Notes: generated by a model not told the origin, from the letters alone. 64,000 nt of DNA from Gemmobacter aquatilis (GCF_900110025.1 NZ_FOCE01000003.1:248001-312000); one strand, 5' to 3'; counted from the stretch's first letter, positions 1 to 9,982 are shown. Numbers and translations are program-made.

Positions 1-200
1 GCGCTCCCCGGCTTTCACGGATTGTGCAAGGGCTGTAACATCCATGGCAGTGCTCCGGCAGGCAAAACGGATTATGCCGCCCAGACCGGCAGGGAATGGC
101 CGAAAGAAGGCTGGCGGGGCTGTAATGCCCGCTTGTCACATTATATTCCAGCCCAAGATGCAGATTGCGTTGCGAAAGCAACCGGAAAGGGCCTTGCGCC

Positions 201-929
201 ATGAAAATGAACAGCAGACTTGCGGCGGCACTGGTCGGGTTTGGCCTGTCGGCGGCCCCGGTCACGGCAGCGGCGGAAGAGGCGCGTTTCGATTTCGTGC
301 TGGCGGGCCTGACCGCAGGCACGCTCAGCTGGTCGGGATCGGGCGCACCGGGCGGCAGCTACAGCGTGACCGGGCGACTGAAAACCTCGGGCATGGCGGC
401 CTTGCTCAAGAAGGTCAGCTATGACGCCACGGCCAGCGGCATCATCAGCGTCGATGGCCGCTATCAGCCCGCCAGCTATAGCGAGGATGCCGATACCGGG
501 CGCCGTCAGTCGCAATCGCAGATCAGCTATGCTAACGGCGTGCCCACCGTCACCCGCAGCCAGCCAGAGCGCAAGGCCCGCCCTTATGACATCTCGCCCG
601 CCGATCAGGGGGGCAAGGTCGATCCGCTGACCGCGATGTTCGCCACGCTGCGCGACGTGGCGCCGGGGGAAGAATGCAACCGCAGCCTGCAGATCTTCGA
701 TGGCCGCCGCGCCAGTCAGGTGACCACCGGCACCCCGCAGGCGCAGGGCAACAAGGTGACCTGCACCGGCGAATACCGCCGCATCGCCGGCTTCTCGGCC
801 GATGACATGGCCGAAAAGACCCGCTTCCCCTTCACGCTGACCTATGCCCCCGGCCCCGATGGCAAGATGCGGGTGGTCGAGGTGGCGATGGATTCGCTCT
901 ATGGCAAGGCCCGGCTGGTGCGCCAGTAA
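201..929 (+). CDS. DUF3108 domain periplasmic protein
   Basis: The 242-residue protein begins with a cleavable Sec signal peptide: a Lys/Arg start, a hydrophobic stretch at about residues 6-20, and an Ala-rich cleavage region near residue 24. The rest is soluble, and its motifs DPLTAMFATLRD and LQIFDGRR, plus the late line of basic and small residues, match the DUF3108 family, whose biochemical role is unknown. Two cysteines near residues 158 and 187 could form a disulfide. The ATG at 201 is chosen because it gives a proper signal peptide; an upstream in-frame GTG/ATG would add a charged leader. The gene stands alone ahead of hrpB on the same strand. Confidence 0.8.
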   Translation: MKMNSRLAAALVGFGLSAAPVTAAAEEARFDFVLAGLTAGTLSWSGSGAPGGSYSVTGRLKTSGMAALLKKVSYDATASGIISVDGRYQPASYSEDADTGRRQSQSQISYANGVPTVTRSQPERKARPYDISPADQGGKVDPLTAMFATLRDVAPGEECNRSLQIFDGRRASQVTTGTPQAQGNKVTCTGEYRRIAGFSADDMAEKTRFPFTLTYAPGPDGKMRVVEVAMDSLYGKARLVRQ

Positions 930-993
930 CCCCGGCGCGAAAGCCTTGCACCGCGCGGCGTGATCTGGTCATTCCGGCATCACGCCTGCGAGG

Positions 994-3474
994 ATGCCGA
1001 TGCCACCCCATAGCCCCCTGCCGCCCCCTGCCGCCTTGCCGATCGACGAGGCCCTGCCCGACCTGCGCGCCGCACTGCAAGCGCGCGGCATGGCGGTGCT
1101 GCAGGCGCCCCCCGGCGCGGGCAAGACCACCCGCGTGCCGCTGGCGTTGCTGGATTGGGGGATGGTGCAGGGCCGCATCCTAATGCTGGAACCGCGCCGC
1201 CTTGCCGCCCGCGCCAGCGCCGAACGCATGGCCGCCACCTTGGGCGAGGAACCGGGGCAGACCGTCGGCTACCGCATCCGCGGCGAATCCAAGGTCAGCC
1301 GCGCCACGAAGATCGAAGTGGTCACCGAAGGCATCCTGACCCGGATGCTGCAATCCGACCCGTCGCTGGACGGCATCGGCGCGCTGATCTTCGACGAATT
1401 TCACGAACGCAGCCTGAATGCCGATCTGGGCCTTGCCCTGACGCTGGAGATTCGCGCCGCGCTCCGCGACGACCTGCTGCTGATCGTGATGTCCGCCACG
1501 CTGGACGCCGCCCCGGTGGCCGCCCTGATGGGCGATGCGCCGCTGGTCACCAGCGCGGGCCGCGCCTTCCCGGTGGAAACCCGCTGGCTGCCCCGCCCGC
1601 TGGACGCCCGCGCCAGGCTGGATGGCGCCACCGCCGCACTTGTGCAGCAGGCGGTGGAAGACTGCCCCGACGGCGGCGTGCTGGTCTTTCTGCCCGGCGA
1701 GGGCGAGATTCGCCGGGTCGAATCCCTGCTCCGCAACCGCCTGCCCGCCGAGTGCGACCTGCGCCCGCTGTTCGGCGCGATGGAATTTGCCGCCCAGCGT
1801 GCCGCCCTTGCCCCCGCCCCCGCAGGCCGCCGCAATATCGTGCTGGCCACCTCCATCGCAGAAACCTCGCTGACGCTGCCCGATATCCGCGTGGTGGTGG
1901 ATGCCGGGCGCGCCCGCCGCGCGCGGTTCGATGCGCCCTCGGGCATGGCGCGGCTGATCACCGAACGGGTGACCAAGGCCGAGGCCGAACAGCGCCGGGG
2001 CCGCGCGGGCCGGGTGGCCCCCGGCATCTGCTATCGCCTGTGGTCGAAGGGCGAGGAGGGCGGCCTTGCCCCCTTCCCCCCGGCCGAGATCGAGGCGGCA
2101 GACCTGACCGCCCTCGCCCTTGAACTCGCGCTGTGGGGCTCGACCGACCTGCCCTTCCTGACCCCGCCGCATCCCGGCGTGCTGGGCGAAGCGCAGGCGC
2201 TGCTGACGCAGTTGCAGGCGCTGGACAAGGGCCGCATCACCGACCATGGCCGCGCGCTGGCTGCCCTGCCGCTGCACCCGCGTCTGGGCCATATGCTGCT
2301 GCGCGCTGGCGGCGGGGCCGAGGCGGCCACGCTGGCCGCCCTGCTGGCCGAACGCGACCCGCTGCGCAGCGCCCCCGCCGATCTGGCGCTGCGCATGGCC
2401 GCGATCCGCGATCCGGCCCGCGTGGCGCGCGACACGATCCACGAACCGCACCGCCCCACCATCGAACGCATCCGCGCCGAGGCCCGGCGGCTGGAACGCG
2501 CGGTGCCCGCCAAACCGCTGGGCCTCAGCCTCGCGCAACTGGCCGCGCTGGCCTATCCCGACCGCGTGGGCCTGCGCCGCAAGGGCGACGCGCCGCGCTG
2601 GGTGCTGTCGGGCGGCAAAGGGGCGGCGATGGCGGCAGGACAGCCGCTGTCGGGCGCCCGCCTGCTGGTGGCCACCGATCTGGACGGCGATCTGCGCGAA
2701 GCCGACATCCGGCAGGCGATCCCGATCACCGAGGCCGAGCTGCGCGCGGTTCATGGCGACCGCATCGCATGGCGCGATGTCTGCGACTGGTCGAAACGCG
2801 AAGGCCGGGTGATCGCGCGGCGGCAGGAATGTTTCGGCGCACTGGTGCTGGATGATCGCCACTGGACCGACGCCCCGCCCGAGGCGCGCGCTATGGCCGC
2901 CCGGGAGGGGCTGCGCCAGATCGGCCTGGTCTGGACGCCCGCCGCCCGCCGCCTGAAGGCCCGCGTCGATCTGTGCCGCCGCGACGGCGCCGATCTGCCT
3001 GACCTTTCGGATGAGGCCCTGCTGGCCGGTGACGCGCTGCTGCCCTATCTGTCGGGCCTGAAAACCGAAGCCGACCTGCGCAATCTGGACCTGCTGGAAC
3101 CCCTGCGTGCCCATCTGGGATGGGAGGCGCTGCAACTGCTGGACCGGCTGACTCCCGCCCATTTTGAAACCCCTTTGGGCCGCCGCGCCCCCATCGACTA
3201 TGACGGCGAGGCCCCGGGGATCGAGGTGCGCCTGCAGGAAATGTTCGGGGTGACCATCCACCCCACTGTCGGCCCCAAACGCCTGCCACTGCGCATCACC
3301 CTGCTGTCGCCGGGCGGAAAACCCGTGCAGGTCACCTCGGATCTGCCGGGATTCTGGACCAATTCCTATGCCGATGTGCGCCGCGACATGCGCGGGCGCT
3401 ATCCGCGCCACCCCTGGCCCGATGACCCGCGTGAGGCCGACCCCACCACCCGCACCAAACCGCGCGGCACCTGA
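994..3474 (+). CDS. hrpB: ATP-dependent helicase HrpB
   Basis: This 826-residue protein is a DEAH/DExH superfamily 2 RNA-helicase-like ATPase of the HrpB family. Walker A APPGAGKTT lies at residues 38-46, the DEFH box at 134-137 and SATL at 167-170. The helicase C motif QRRGRAGRVAPG is near residue 333, and the HrpB-specific C-terminal domain fills the second half. Its length is usual for the family. The cellular role of HrpB is poorly defined in most bacteria. A GCGAGG stretch just ahead of the ATG at 994 can serve as ribosome binding site. Confidence 0.93.
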   Translation: MPMPPHSPLPPPAALPIDEALPDLRAALQARGMAVLQAPPGAGKTTRVPLALLDWGMVQGRILMLEPRRLAARASAERMAATLGEEPGQTVGYRIRGESKVSRATKIEVVTEGILTRMLQSDPSLDGIGALIFDEFHERSLNADLGLALTLEIRAALRDDLLLIVMSATLDAAPVAALMGDAPLVTSAGRAFPVETRWLPRPLDARARLDGATAALVQQAVEDCPDGGVLVFLPGEGEIRRVESLLRNRLPAECDLRPLFGAMEFAAQRAALAPAPAGRRNIVLATSIAETSLTLPDIRVVVDAGRARRARFDAPSGMARLITERVTKAEAEQRRGRAGRVAPGICYRLWSKGEEGGLAPFPPAEIEAADLTALALELALWGSTDLPFLTPPHPGVLGEAQALLTQLQALDKGRITDHGRALAALPLHPRLGHMLLRAGGGAEAATLAALLAERDPLRSAPADLALRMAAIRDPARVARDTIHEPHRPTIERIRAEARRLERAVPAKPLGLSLAQLAALAYPDRVGLRRKGDAPRWVLSGGKGAAMAAGQPLSGARLLVATDLDGDLREADIRQAIPITEAELRAVHGDRIAWRDVCDWSKREGRVIARRQECFGALVLDDRHWTDAPPEARAMAAREGLRQIGLVWTPAARRLKARVDLCRRDGADLPDLSDEALLAGDALLPYLSGLKTEADLRNLDLLEPLRAHLGWEALQLLDRLTPAHFETPLGRRAPIDYDGEAPGIEVRLQEMFGVTIHPTVGPKRLPLRITLLSPGGKPVQVTSDLPGFWTNSYADVRRDMRGRYPRHPWPDDPREADPTTRTKPRGT

Positions 3475-3564
3475 AACAGGCCGAAACAGGACTTGATCCC
3501 CCCCGCCCTTCCACCCCACCCGCTTTTGCTGTATCGCCAGATCCAAACCGTTTTGGAGATTGCG

Positions 3565-4719
3565 ATGCCGATCGAAGCGCGCGGGCGTTGGGCCGTGGCG
3601 GCCATGTTCCTGATCAACGGCTTCCTGATGGGGGCCTGGGCGCCGCAGATCCCGCTGCTGCTGCCCCGCCATGACATCGGCGAGGCGGTGCTGGGCCTGC
3701 TGATCCTTGGCCTTGGCGCGGGCGCTGTCACCGCGATGCTGTTCGCGGGCCGCCTGATCGCCCGCTTTGGCTCGCGCCGGGTGCTGCAAGCCTTCGCGCT
3801 GCTGTCGCTGCCCACCCTGCCGCTGATCGTGCTGGCCCCCACCCTCTGGACCCTCGCCCCCGCGATGATGCTGTTCGGCGCCATGCTGGGCTGCATGGAT
3901 GTGGCGATGAATGCCAATGCGGTGACGGTCGAACGCGCCCTGGGCCGCGCCATCATGTCCTCGTCGCATGGGTTCTGGAGCCTGGGGGGCTTTCTCGGCG
4001 GCAGCCTCGGCGGGGCGTTGATCGCGCTTCTGGGCGCCCCGGGGCAGGCGCTGGCCGCCACCGGGGCCAGCGCCCTGCTGTTTGCGCTGGCCGCACCGCA
4101 TCTGCTGGCCGATCCGCCCAGCCCGCCGCAGGCCACCCCGCACAGCCCCCGCCTGCTGCCGCGCGATCCGGTGATCTGGGGGCTGGGGCTGCTGGCGCTG
4201 CTCTGCATGTTGCCCGAAGGTGCGGTGATGGACTGGTCGGCGCTCTATCTGCTGAAGGAACATGGCATCGGCGTTGCCAGCGCTGGCCTTGGCTTTGCCT
4301 TTTTTGCCGGGGCCATGGCGATCATGCGCTTTGTCGGCGATGCGCTGCGCAACCGCTTTGGCGCAGTGGCCACCCTGCGGCTTTCGACCCTGATCGCGGC
4401 GGTGGGGCTGCTGGGCGCGGCCCTTGCCCCCACCGCGCCGCTGGTTCTGGTCGCCTTCGCGCTGGCGGGCTTTGGCCTCGCCAATACCGTGCCGATCCTG
4501 TTCTCCGCCGCTGGCAACCACCCCGGCCTCAGCACGGGCGCCGCTTTGTCCACCGTCACGATGATCGGCTACTCCGGCATCCTCGTTGCCCCCTCTGCCA
4601 TCGGCTTCGTGGCCGAACACATGGGCTTTCGCCTGACCTATGCCGCACTGGCCGTGCTGCTGCTGGCGGTCAGCGCCTTGGCCCGCATCGCCCGCAATGC
4701 CGATCGGCCGCACGCTTGA
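3565..4719 (+). CDS. MFS transporter (YbjJ-like)
   Basis: The 384-residue product is an inner-membrane protein with about 12 hydrophobic helices. The loop with Arg-rich FAGRLIARFGSRR between helices 2 and 3 is typical of the major facilitator superfamily. HGFWSLGGFLGGSLGG in the first half resembles the YbjJ/FucP-like branch. The substrate cannot be told from sequence. I start at the ATG at 3565, which has GGAG eight bases upstream and puts the first helix near the N-terminus; the longer in-frame reading adds a proline-rich tail of no known role. Confidence 0.85.
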   Translation: MPIEARGRWAVAAMFLINGFLMGAWAPQIPLLLPRHDIGEAVLGLLILGLGAGAVTAMLFAGRLIARFGSRRVLQAFALLSLPTLPLIVLAPTLWTLAPAMMLFGAMLGCMDVAMNANAVTVERALGRAIMSSSHGFWSLGGFLGGSLGGALIALLGAPGQALAATGASALLFALAAPHLLADPPSPPQATPHSPRLLPRDPVIWGLGLLALLCMLPEGAVMDWSALYLLKEHGIGVASAGLGFAFFAGAMAIMRFVGDALRNRFGAVATLRLSTLIAAVGLLGAALAPTAPLVLVAFALAGFGLANTVPILFSAAGNHPGLSTGAALSTVTMIGYSGILVAPSAIGFVAEHMGFRLTYAALAVLLLAVSALARIARNADRPHA

Positions 4720-4803
4720 CCCAAATCATGGCGCGCCGCCCCCTCCCCTGCAACACTATCCGCAGGGAAAGCCGCCGACAGGCGCGCTGGGGAAGGAACA
4801 GCC

Positions 4804-6627
4804 ATGACACTTTTCACACATGAATTCATCCGCTCTGCCGGTCCGGCGGCCCGCCTTGCAGGCCCCGCCGCAGGCACCGACTTCTTTGGCGAGGCGCTGG
4901 CCGTCACCGCCCTGGCCGGGGGGGGCTTCGCCATTGCCTGGGCTCATCGGCCCGAGGGCGGCGCGCAGGGCATCTGGATGCGGGTCTTCGGCGAAGACGG
5001 TACGCCCGAAGGCGCCGCCCGCCAGATCAGCCGCGCGCTGACCGATCCGGGCGGCACGCCGCTGGACCAGAACGCCCCGCATATCACCCCGGCCGAAGAC
5101 GGCTTCCTCGTCAGCTGGACCTCGGTCGAGTATAATTCCGGCTACAACACCGGGCGCAATGTAATGGCCCGGCTGTTCGACGCCGATGGCGGTGCGCAAA
5201 CCCCCACCTTCGTGGCCGCGCTTGAAACCAACGCGCAGGGCGATGTCATCACCAGCAGTTGGGAATATGCCCCCGCCTCCACCACCCTGTCCGACGGGCG
5301 CATCGTGCTGGCCTTCGCCGATGACGGCGATATCGGGCTGAGGATCCTCAGCACCACCGGCACCCACCTCACCCCGATCTGGCGCGCCAATGCCGTGGCC
5401 GAGGGGCAGCAGGCCGCCCCCGATGTCGCCGCCCTCGGCAATGGCGGCTTTGTCGTGGTCTGGGAGGATTCAAGCAGCAGCGACGGCAGCGATTACGGCG
5501 TCTTCGCGCAACTCTTCGATGCCGATGGCGCACGCGTCGGCACGCAATTCGTGGTCAGCAGCGAAACCTTCGCCAGCCAGTATGCCCCGCAGGTCGCCCG
5601 CCTCGCCGATGGCGCCTTTGTCGTGACATGGACCGAAAACTACGATCCCGCGATCGAAACCAACCGCAATTTCATCAATGCCCGCATCTTCGACGCCGAC
5701 GGCACCCCGCGCGGCGACGCCTTTGAAATCCGCCCCGAGGGGGGCCCGTGGTTCGGGCAGGATGGCGCCGAAATCGTCGCATTGCCGGATGGCGGTTTCC
5801 TCGCACTCTATACGCTCGATACCGCCAAGCCCGGCAATATCTATGGCGATCAGGATGTGCTGATCCGCCGCTTCGATGCGCGCGGCCACGCGCTGGGGCC
5901 GGAATTTCGCGTCAATCCCGGCGATGGCAGCGTGAATGATGGTGACCAGTATCAACTGCATGGCACCGCGCTGGATGATGGCCGCGTGGCACTGGTCTGG
6001 ACCAACGCCGCCACCGCGCAGGTGCTGACCCGGCTGATCGACCTGTCAGAGGTGAACGGCACCGGCACGTCAGGCGATGACTTCATCACCCTGCGCGGCA
6101 ACGGCCACGCCCGCACCCTTGGCGCCGGGCAGGATGCGCTCGTGGGCTCGGGCGGCAATGACATCGTCTTCGCCGGCGGCGGTGCCGACAGCATCGCCGG
6201 TCAGAACGGCGCCGACCAGATCAGCGGCGAGGATGGCGCCGACCGGCTCGAGGGCGGCACAGGCCGCGATCGTCTGACAGGGGGCAGTGGCAATGACCGC
6301 CTCAGCGGCGATGCGGGTGCCGATACGCTCAGCGGCGATGGCGGCGCGGATGTGTTCCTGTTCACCGCCGCCACCGACAGCGGCACCGGCGCTGCCCGCG
6401 ACCTGATCACCGATTTCAACAGCGGCACCGACCGGATCGACCTCAGGGCGCTCGACCTGACCTTCATCGAAACGGCCAGCTTCAGCGGCCAGGCAGGCGA
6501 ACTCCGCTTTGCCCGCGTCGGGGGCGACGGCCTGCTGCAAGCCGATCTCGATGGCAACGGCACCGCCGATTTCATCCTGCGCCTTGCCCATGTCACCAGC
6601 CTGAACGCGGATGACCTGCTGCTCTGA
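4804..6627 (+). CDS. Secreted RTX calcium-binding protein
   Basis: The 607-residue protein has no N-terminal signal peptide and ends in an RTX block, as expected for a type I secretion substrate. From about residue 421 there are roughly eight glycine/aspartate nonapeptides (units such as GSGGNDIVF and GGSGNDRLS) that fold as a calcium-binding beta-roll. A serralysin-like C-terminal secretion region follows (DLITDFNSGTDRIDLRALD, then an acidic and leucine tail). The first 420 residues carry several degenerate beta repeats of the type GGFVVVWEDSSS...GVFAQLFDADG, suggesting a beta-propeller or adhesin-like module without an obvious enzyme motif. AAGGAACAGCC precedes the ATG. No type I secretion ABC, membrane-fusion or TolC genes lie in the window. 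Confidence 0.85.
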   Translation: MTLFTHEFIRSAGPAARLAGPAAGTDFFGEALAVTALAGGGFAIAWAHRPEGGAQGIWMRVFGEDGTPEGAARQISRALTDPGGTPLDQNAPHITPAEDGFLVSWTSVEYNSGYNTGRNVMARLFDADGGAQTPTFVAALETNAQGDVITSSWEYAPASTTLSDGRIVLAFADDGDIGLRILSTTGTHLTPIWRANAVAEGQQAAPDVAALGNGGFVVVWEDSSSSDGSDYGVFAQLFDADGARVGTQFVVSSETFASQYAPQVARLADGAFVVTWTENYDPAIETNRNFINARIFDADGTPRGDAFEIRPEGGPWFGQDGAEIVALPDGGFLALYTLDTAKPGNIYGDQDVLIRRFDARGHALGPEFRVNPGDGSVNDGDQYQLHGTALDDGRVALVWTNAATAQVLTRLIDLSEVNGTGTSGDDFITLRGNGHARTLGAGQDALVGSGGNDIVFAGGGADSIAGQNGADQISGEDGADRLEGGTGRDRLTGGSGNDRLSGDAGADTLSGDGGADVFLFTAATDSGTGAARDLITDFNSGTDRIDLRALDLTFIETASFSGQAGELRFARVGGDGLLQADLDGNGTADFILRLAHVTSLNADDLLL

Positions 6628-6697
6628 CCCCTCATTTTCTGTTTGAAAATATCCTCGGGGGGTGAGGCCGCAGGCCGAGGGGGGCAGACAGCCCCCC
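6628..6697 (-). repeat. Dispersed stem-loop/GATATTT intergenic element, copy 1
   Basis: Read on the minus strand, a GGGGGGC-TGTCT-GCCCCCC hairpin is followed by ACCCCCCGAGGATATTTTC and an AGAAAATGAGG tail. The same plan (hairpin with 5-base loop, ACCCCCG, GAGTATTT-like core, CAGnnTGAA) recurs at 7676 and 17517. It fills the gap between the convergent RTX and argF genes. Confidence 0.6.
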
Positions 6698-6706
6698 TTC
6701 TTCCTT
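6679..6706 (+). terminator. Rho-independent terminator after RTX gene
   Basis: GGGGGGC (6679-6685), loop AGACA, GCCCCCC (6691-6697), then the T-rich TTCTTCCTT. It lies 50 bases after the RTX stop and can act for that strand; the hairpin is shared with the dispersed element described here. Confidence 0.55.
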
Positions 6707-6725
6707 CACCGTCGCCAAATCCCGG

Positions 6726-7652
6726 TCACAACCCCAGACACCAGCGCATCACCGCCTTCTGCGCATGCAGCCGGTTTTCCGCCTCGTCGAACACCACCGA
6801 ATTCGGCCCGTCCATCACCGCGCTGGTCACCTCGTCATTCCGGTGCGCCGGCAGGCAATGCATGAACAGCGCGTCGGGCTTGGCCTGCGCCATCAGCGCC
6901 TCGTTCACCTGATAGGCGCGCAACTGGTTGTGGCGGCGCTCTTTCGCGCTTTCCGGGTCGTGCATCGACACCCAGGTATCGGTCACCACCAGATCGGCGC
7001 CCGCCATAGCCTTGGCCGGATCCCGCTCCACCTGCACGCTCACCCCTTTCGACCGGGCAAAGCCCAGCCAGTCCGCCTCGGGGTCCAGCGTCTGGGGGCC
7101 GGTAAAGGTGAAATCGAAGCCGAACTGCCCTGCCGCATGCAGAAAGCTGGCGCAGACATTGTTGCCATCGCCACACCACACCACCTTCTTGCCTGCGATC
7201 GGGCCGCGATGTTCCTCATAGGTCATCACATCGGCCATGATCTGGCAGGGATGGGTGCGGTTGGTCAGCCCGTTGATCACCGGCACCGTGGCATATTCCG
7301 CCATTTCCTGCAGCGTCGCTTCCTCAAAGGTGCGGATCATGATCAGATCGACATAGCGGCTCAGCACCCGGGCAGTATCGGCAATCGTCTCGCCATGGCC
7401 CAACTGCATTTCCTTGCCCGACAGCACCATGGTCTCGCCGCCCATCTGGCGCACGCCCACATCGAAAGACACGCGGGTCCGGGTGGAGGGTTTTTCGAAG
7501 ATCAGCGCCACCATGCGGCCCTTCAGCGGCTGGTCATCATCCGGCGTGCCCTTGGGGCGGCCATTGCGCGCGGCTTTCATCGCATGGGCGGAATTGATCA
7601 TCCGCCGCAGATCTTCGGCCGAGGTGGTATGAATATCAAGGAAATGCGTCAT
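6726..7652 (-). CDS. argF: Ornithine carbamoyltransferase
   Basis: This enzyme joins carbamoyl phosphate and ornithine to make citrulline in arginine synthesis. The 308-residue protein has the carbamoyl-phosphate site STRTR at residues 56-60, HPCQIMAD in the middle, the ornithine-loop DTWVSM motif and the catalytic HCLPAHR near residues 265-271. Its length is normal. It lies downstream of argD on the same strand, 255 bases away, the gap being largely a dispersed repeat; co-transcription is likely but the hairpin in the gap could lower argF expression. Confidence 0.96.
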   Translation of the reverse strand: MTHFLDIHTTSAEDLRRMINSAHAMKAARNGRPKGTPDDDQPLKGRMVALIFEKPSTRTRVSFDVGVRQMGGETMVLSGKEMQLGHGETIADTARVLSRYVDLIMIRTFEEATLQEMAEYATVPVINGLTNRTHPCQIMADVMTYEEHRGPIAGKKVVWCGDGNNVCASFLHAAGQFGFDFTFTGPQTLDPEADWLGFARSKGVSVQVERDPAKAMAGADLVVTDTWVSMHDPESAKERRHNQLRAYQVNEALMAQAKPDALFMHCLPAHRNDEVTSAVMDGPNSVVFDEAENRLHAQKAVMRWCLGL

Positions 7653-7675
7653 CGTGTGGTCTTTCTGGCGGATCG

Positions 7676-7736
7676 CCGGGGGCTGCCTGCCCCCGGACCC
7701 CCGGGAGTATTTTTACCAGGATGAAGGGAGAAGGGC
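7676..7736 (+). repeat. Dispersed stem-loop/GAGTATTT intergenic element, copy 2
   Basis: A perfect hairpin CCGGGGGC-TGCCT-GCCCCCGG (7676-7696) is followed by ACCCCCGGGAGTATTTTTAC and CAGGATGAAGGGAGAAGGGC. The order matches the copy at 17517. It sits between argD and argF. Confidence 0.65.
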
Positions 7737-7907
7737 AGAAAGCCCGTCCCTTCGCGTCACGGTCCGGCGCAGGCTCGTCGCCAGGCCCGCACGGCGCGTT
7801 CGTTCGAAGGATCGGGGTCCGCCAGACCCGGATCAACCGCCCGCGCCTCCGGCGCAGCACCGGGCCAAGGCGGTCCGGGCCGGATCAGAGACGCAAGGCA
7901 GGCGGTT

Positions 7908-9089
7908 TCAAGCGGCATCCTGCTCCACCCGGCTGGCAGCAGCGTCCAGCCGCTTCAGCGCCTCGGAAATATCGGCGTCGGGGATGTTCAGCGCGGGCAG
8001 CAGGCGCAGGCAGTTGTCGGCGGCGGCGACGGTCAGCAGATGTTCGGCATAGCCCGCCTTCACCACATCCAGATTGGGCGCCTTGCATTTCAGCCCCAGC
8101 ATCAGTCCCTGCCCCCGCACACCCTCGAACACCGCGGGATGGGCGGCGACAAGCCCCTCCAGCCCCTGCCGGAACAGGCCCGCCTTGCGGTTCACCTCGG
8201 CCAGAAACGCATCGTCCGACACGATCCGCGTGACCGCAGCCCCCACCGCACAGCCCAGCGGGTTGCCGCCATAGGTGGAGCCATGCGTGCCCACGACCAT
8301 GCCCGAGGCCGCGTCTTCGGTGGCCAGCACCGCGCCCAGCGGGAAGCCGCCGCCGATGCCCTTGGCCACCATCATGATATCCGGGGTCACCCCCGCCCAT
8401 TCATGCGCGAACAGCTTGCCGGTGCGCCCCATGCCGCATTGCACCTCGTCGAAGATCAGCAGCGCGCCATGCGCGTCGCACAGATCGCGCAGCCCCTTCA
8501 GGCAGGCATCGGGCAGCGTGCGGATGCCGCCCTCGCCCTGAATCGGCTCGATCATCACGGCGGCGGTCTTGTCGCTGATCGCGGCGCGCAGCGCGTCATG
8601 GTCGCCGAACGGCAGTTGCCGGAAGCCCGGCATCAGCGGGCCAAAGCCCTTGACCATCTTTTCCGACCCGGCCGCCGCAATCGCGCCGGTGGAGCGGCCA
8701 TGGAACGCCCCCTCGAAGGTCAGGATCTCGATCCGCTCCGGCTGGCCTTTGTCATACCAGTATTTGCGGGCCATCTTGATCGCCAGTTCCGCCGCCTCGG
8801 TGCCTGAATTGGTGAAGAACACGGTATCGGCGAAGGTCTTGTCCACCAGCAGCTCGGCCAGCGCCTCCTGCTCCGGGATGCGGTAGAGGTTCGACACATG
8901 CCACAGCTTTGCCGCCTGATCGCTGATCGCCTGCACCAGCGCCGGATGGGCATGGCCCAGCGCGTTCACCGCGATACCGGCGCCCAGATCAAGGTATCGG
9001 CTGCCATCCTCGGCGGTCAGCCAGCTTCCCTCACCCTTGGTGAAAGCCAGCGGCGCGCGGTTATAGGTCGGCAGAACAGCGGTGATCAT
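7908..9089 (-). CDS. argD: Acetylornithine aminotransferase
   Basis: A PLP-dependent class III aminotransferase that converts N-acetylglutamate semialdehyde to N-acetylornithine; family members often also act as succinyldiaminopimelate aminotransferase. The 393-residue chain shows [17 protein letters not shown] at about 93-109, EPIQGEGG at 181-188, the PLP-phosphate and cofactor motif [13 protein letters not shown] at 213-225, and the Schiff-base lysine K243 in [10 protein letters not shown]. The ATG at 9089 ([10 protein letters not shown]) is chosen because that is the conserved ArgD N-terminus. First gene of the argD-argF unit. Confidence 0.95.
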   Translation of the reverse strand: MITAVLPTYNRAPLAFTKGEGSWLTAEDGSRYLDLGAGIAVNALGHAHPALVQAISDQAAKLWHVSNLYRIPEQEALAELLVDKTFADTVFFTNSGTEAAELAIKMARKYWYDKGQPERIEILTFEGAFHGRSTGAIAAAGSEKMVKGFGPLMPGFRQLPFGDHDALRAAISDKTAAVMIEPIQGEGGIRTLPDACLKGLRDLCDAHGALLIFDEVQCGMGRTGKLFAHEWAGVTPDIMMVAKGIGGGFPLGAVLATEDAASGMVVGTHGSTYGGNPLGCAVGAAVTRIVSDDAFLAEVNRKAGLFRQGLEGLVAAHPAVFEGVRGQGLMLGLKCKAPNLDVVKAGYAEHLLTVAAADNCLRLLPALNIPDADISEALKRLDAAASRVEQDAA

Positions 9090-9272
9090 GGGAATATCCT
9101 TGCGGAAGCGAAGCCATAGGGGTGCCAAAGGCACAGCGGCATGTCAACGGGGGAGGATCGGAGAGACCGGGCGAAAGCGCCCGAACAGATCGCGCAGGAC
9201 AGCACGCGCTCAGGCGCGGGTGCGTCGGCGTCGGGGCAGCTGGAAAAGGCGGCTCTGGGCGATCATGCGGAT

Positions 9273-9301
9273 CGCATAGCGCGCGCCCGGGCGGCTGTAA
9301 A
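9273..9301 (-). promoter_or_regulatory. Candidate sigma-70 promoter for argD
   Basis: On the minus strand TTTACA (9301-9296) is separated by exactly 17 bases from TATGCG (9278-9273). It points at argD, whose start is about 185 bases downstream. The -10 box is imperfect and the leader would be long. Confidence 0.35.
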
Positions 9302-9412
9302 CGATTTTCTGCCGACATGGCTCCGGCAGGTCACGCCAGCCTCCGCGCAAGCAGGCTTTCAGCCCGCTCTGGCCCCTGCAGGCCCCCCCCAAGCGCATTT
9401 TCCAAAGAAGCA

Positions 9413-9460
9413 AGGGGAAGGCACAGCTCTGCACCTTCTTCTTTGCCCAAATACCCTCTC
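9413..9460 (-). repeat. Dispersed GGTATTTGGGC repeat, copy A
   Basis: Positions 9434-9455 form a 22-base sequence (minus strand GGTATTTGGG followed by CAAAGAAGAAGG) that is identical at 19343-19364. Flanks are partly alike (GCAAGGGGAAGGC here, GCAAGGGAAAGACGC there). It lies downstream of the 79-residue protein gene. Confidence 0.6.
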
Positions 9461-9601
9461 GCCGAAGGCGCCCTGCCGCGCCGCCAGACCGAAGCCTCGG
9501 CCAGCGCGCAACTGCCGCCCCTGCGGCAGCGGGCGAGCGGGGGCTCGATGCCCCCCGAGCCCGCCCCCGTTTCCGGGTGCAGCCCCGATTCTGCCAGCCC
9601 C

Positions 9602-9841
9602 TCACCCCTTGGGGCGTTCCAGCCGATAGCTGCCTTCCGGCAGATCCAGCGCCGCCGCCAGATCGCGCAGCTGTGTCATGGACAGGGTGATGACCATCGG
9701 CTCTTCGGTGATCGGATGCAGCTGTTCCAGCGTGATGCAATCGTCAAAGGCGTTGATGGTGATGTCTTCCTGCAGCCCCTCATGCCCCTCGTCGATGAGG
9801 GTGATCACGGTGGCGTCGAAGTCGTGCTCGATGGTAAACAT
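9602..9841 (-). CDS. Small conserved acidic protein
   Basis: A 79-residue acidic protein beginning MFTIEHDFDATVITLIDEG. It contains alternating hydrophobic and acidic residues compatible with a small beta sheet followed by a helix (MTQLRDLAAALDLPEG). I recognise no named domain; short proteins of this type are common in Rhodobacteraceae. Codon use matches its neighbours and the frame is clean, which favours a real gene. It runs divergently from the M48 lipoprotein gene, with 141 bases between the starts. Function unknown. Confidence 0.65.
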   Translation of the reverse strand: MFTIEHDFDATVITLIDEGHEGLQEDITINAFDDCITLEQLHPITEEPMVITLSMTQLRDLAAALDLPEGSYRLERPKG

Positions 9842-9982
9842 GCGCTCAGGTTAGGCCCGGCGCCGCCCGCGTGCAATCGCAAAGGCGCCCCCGCCATGAA
9901 TTGCGCGTGAGCGGGCCACCCGCCCCTTTCCGCCGCCCGCGGATTTGCTAGGGTAGGGAAAAAGCAGAATGGAGCAGGCAGC

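Larger units (their letters stand above)
9090..9601. other. 512-base gap upstream of argD
   Basis: No gene is supported here. Open frames crossing it are low-complexity and match nothing I recognise. It holds a possible argD promoter (9273-9301, minus strand) and one copy of a dispersed repeat (9413-9460). The stretch near 9540 (GCCCCCCGAGCCCGCCCC) is only GC-rich. Confidence 0.5.

Noticed and set aside
1180-4713. Very long minus-strand open frame (about 1177 codons) opposite hrpB and the MFS gene
   Set aside because: Its translation is Gln/Arg/His-rich and low in hydrophobic order. It is the usual antisense shadow of high-GC coding sequence, and both plus-strand genes are convincing.
9061-9318. 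Small minus-strand gene starting at 9318 upstream of argD
   Set aside because: It overlaps the argD start and promoter, is Pro/Arg-rich and resembles no family.
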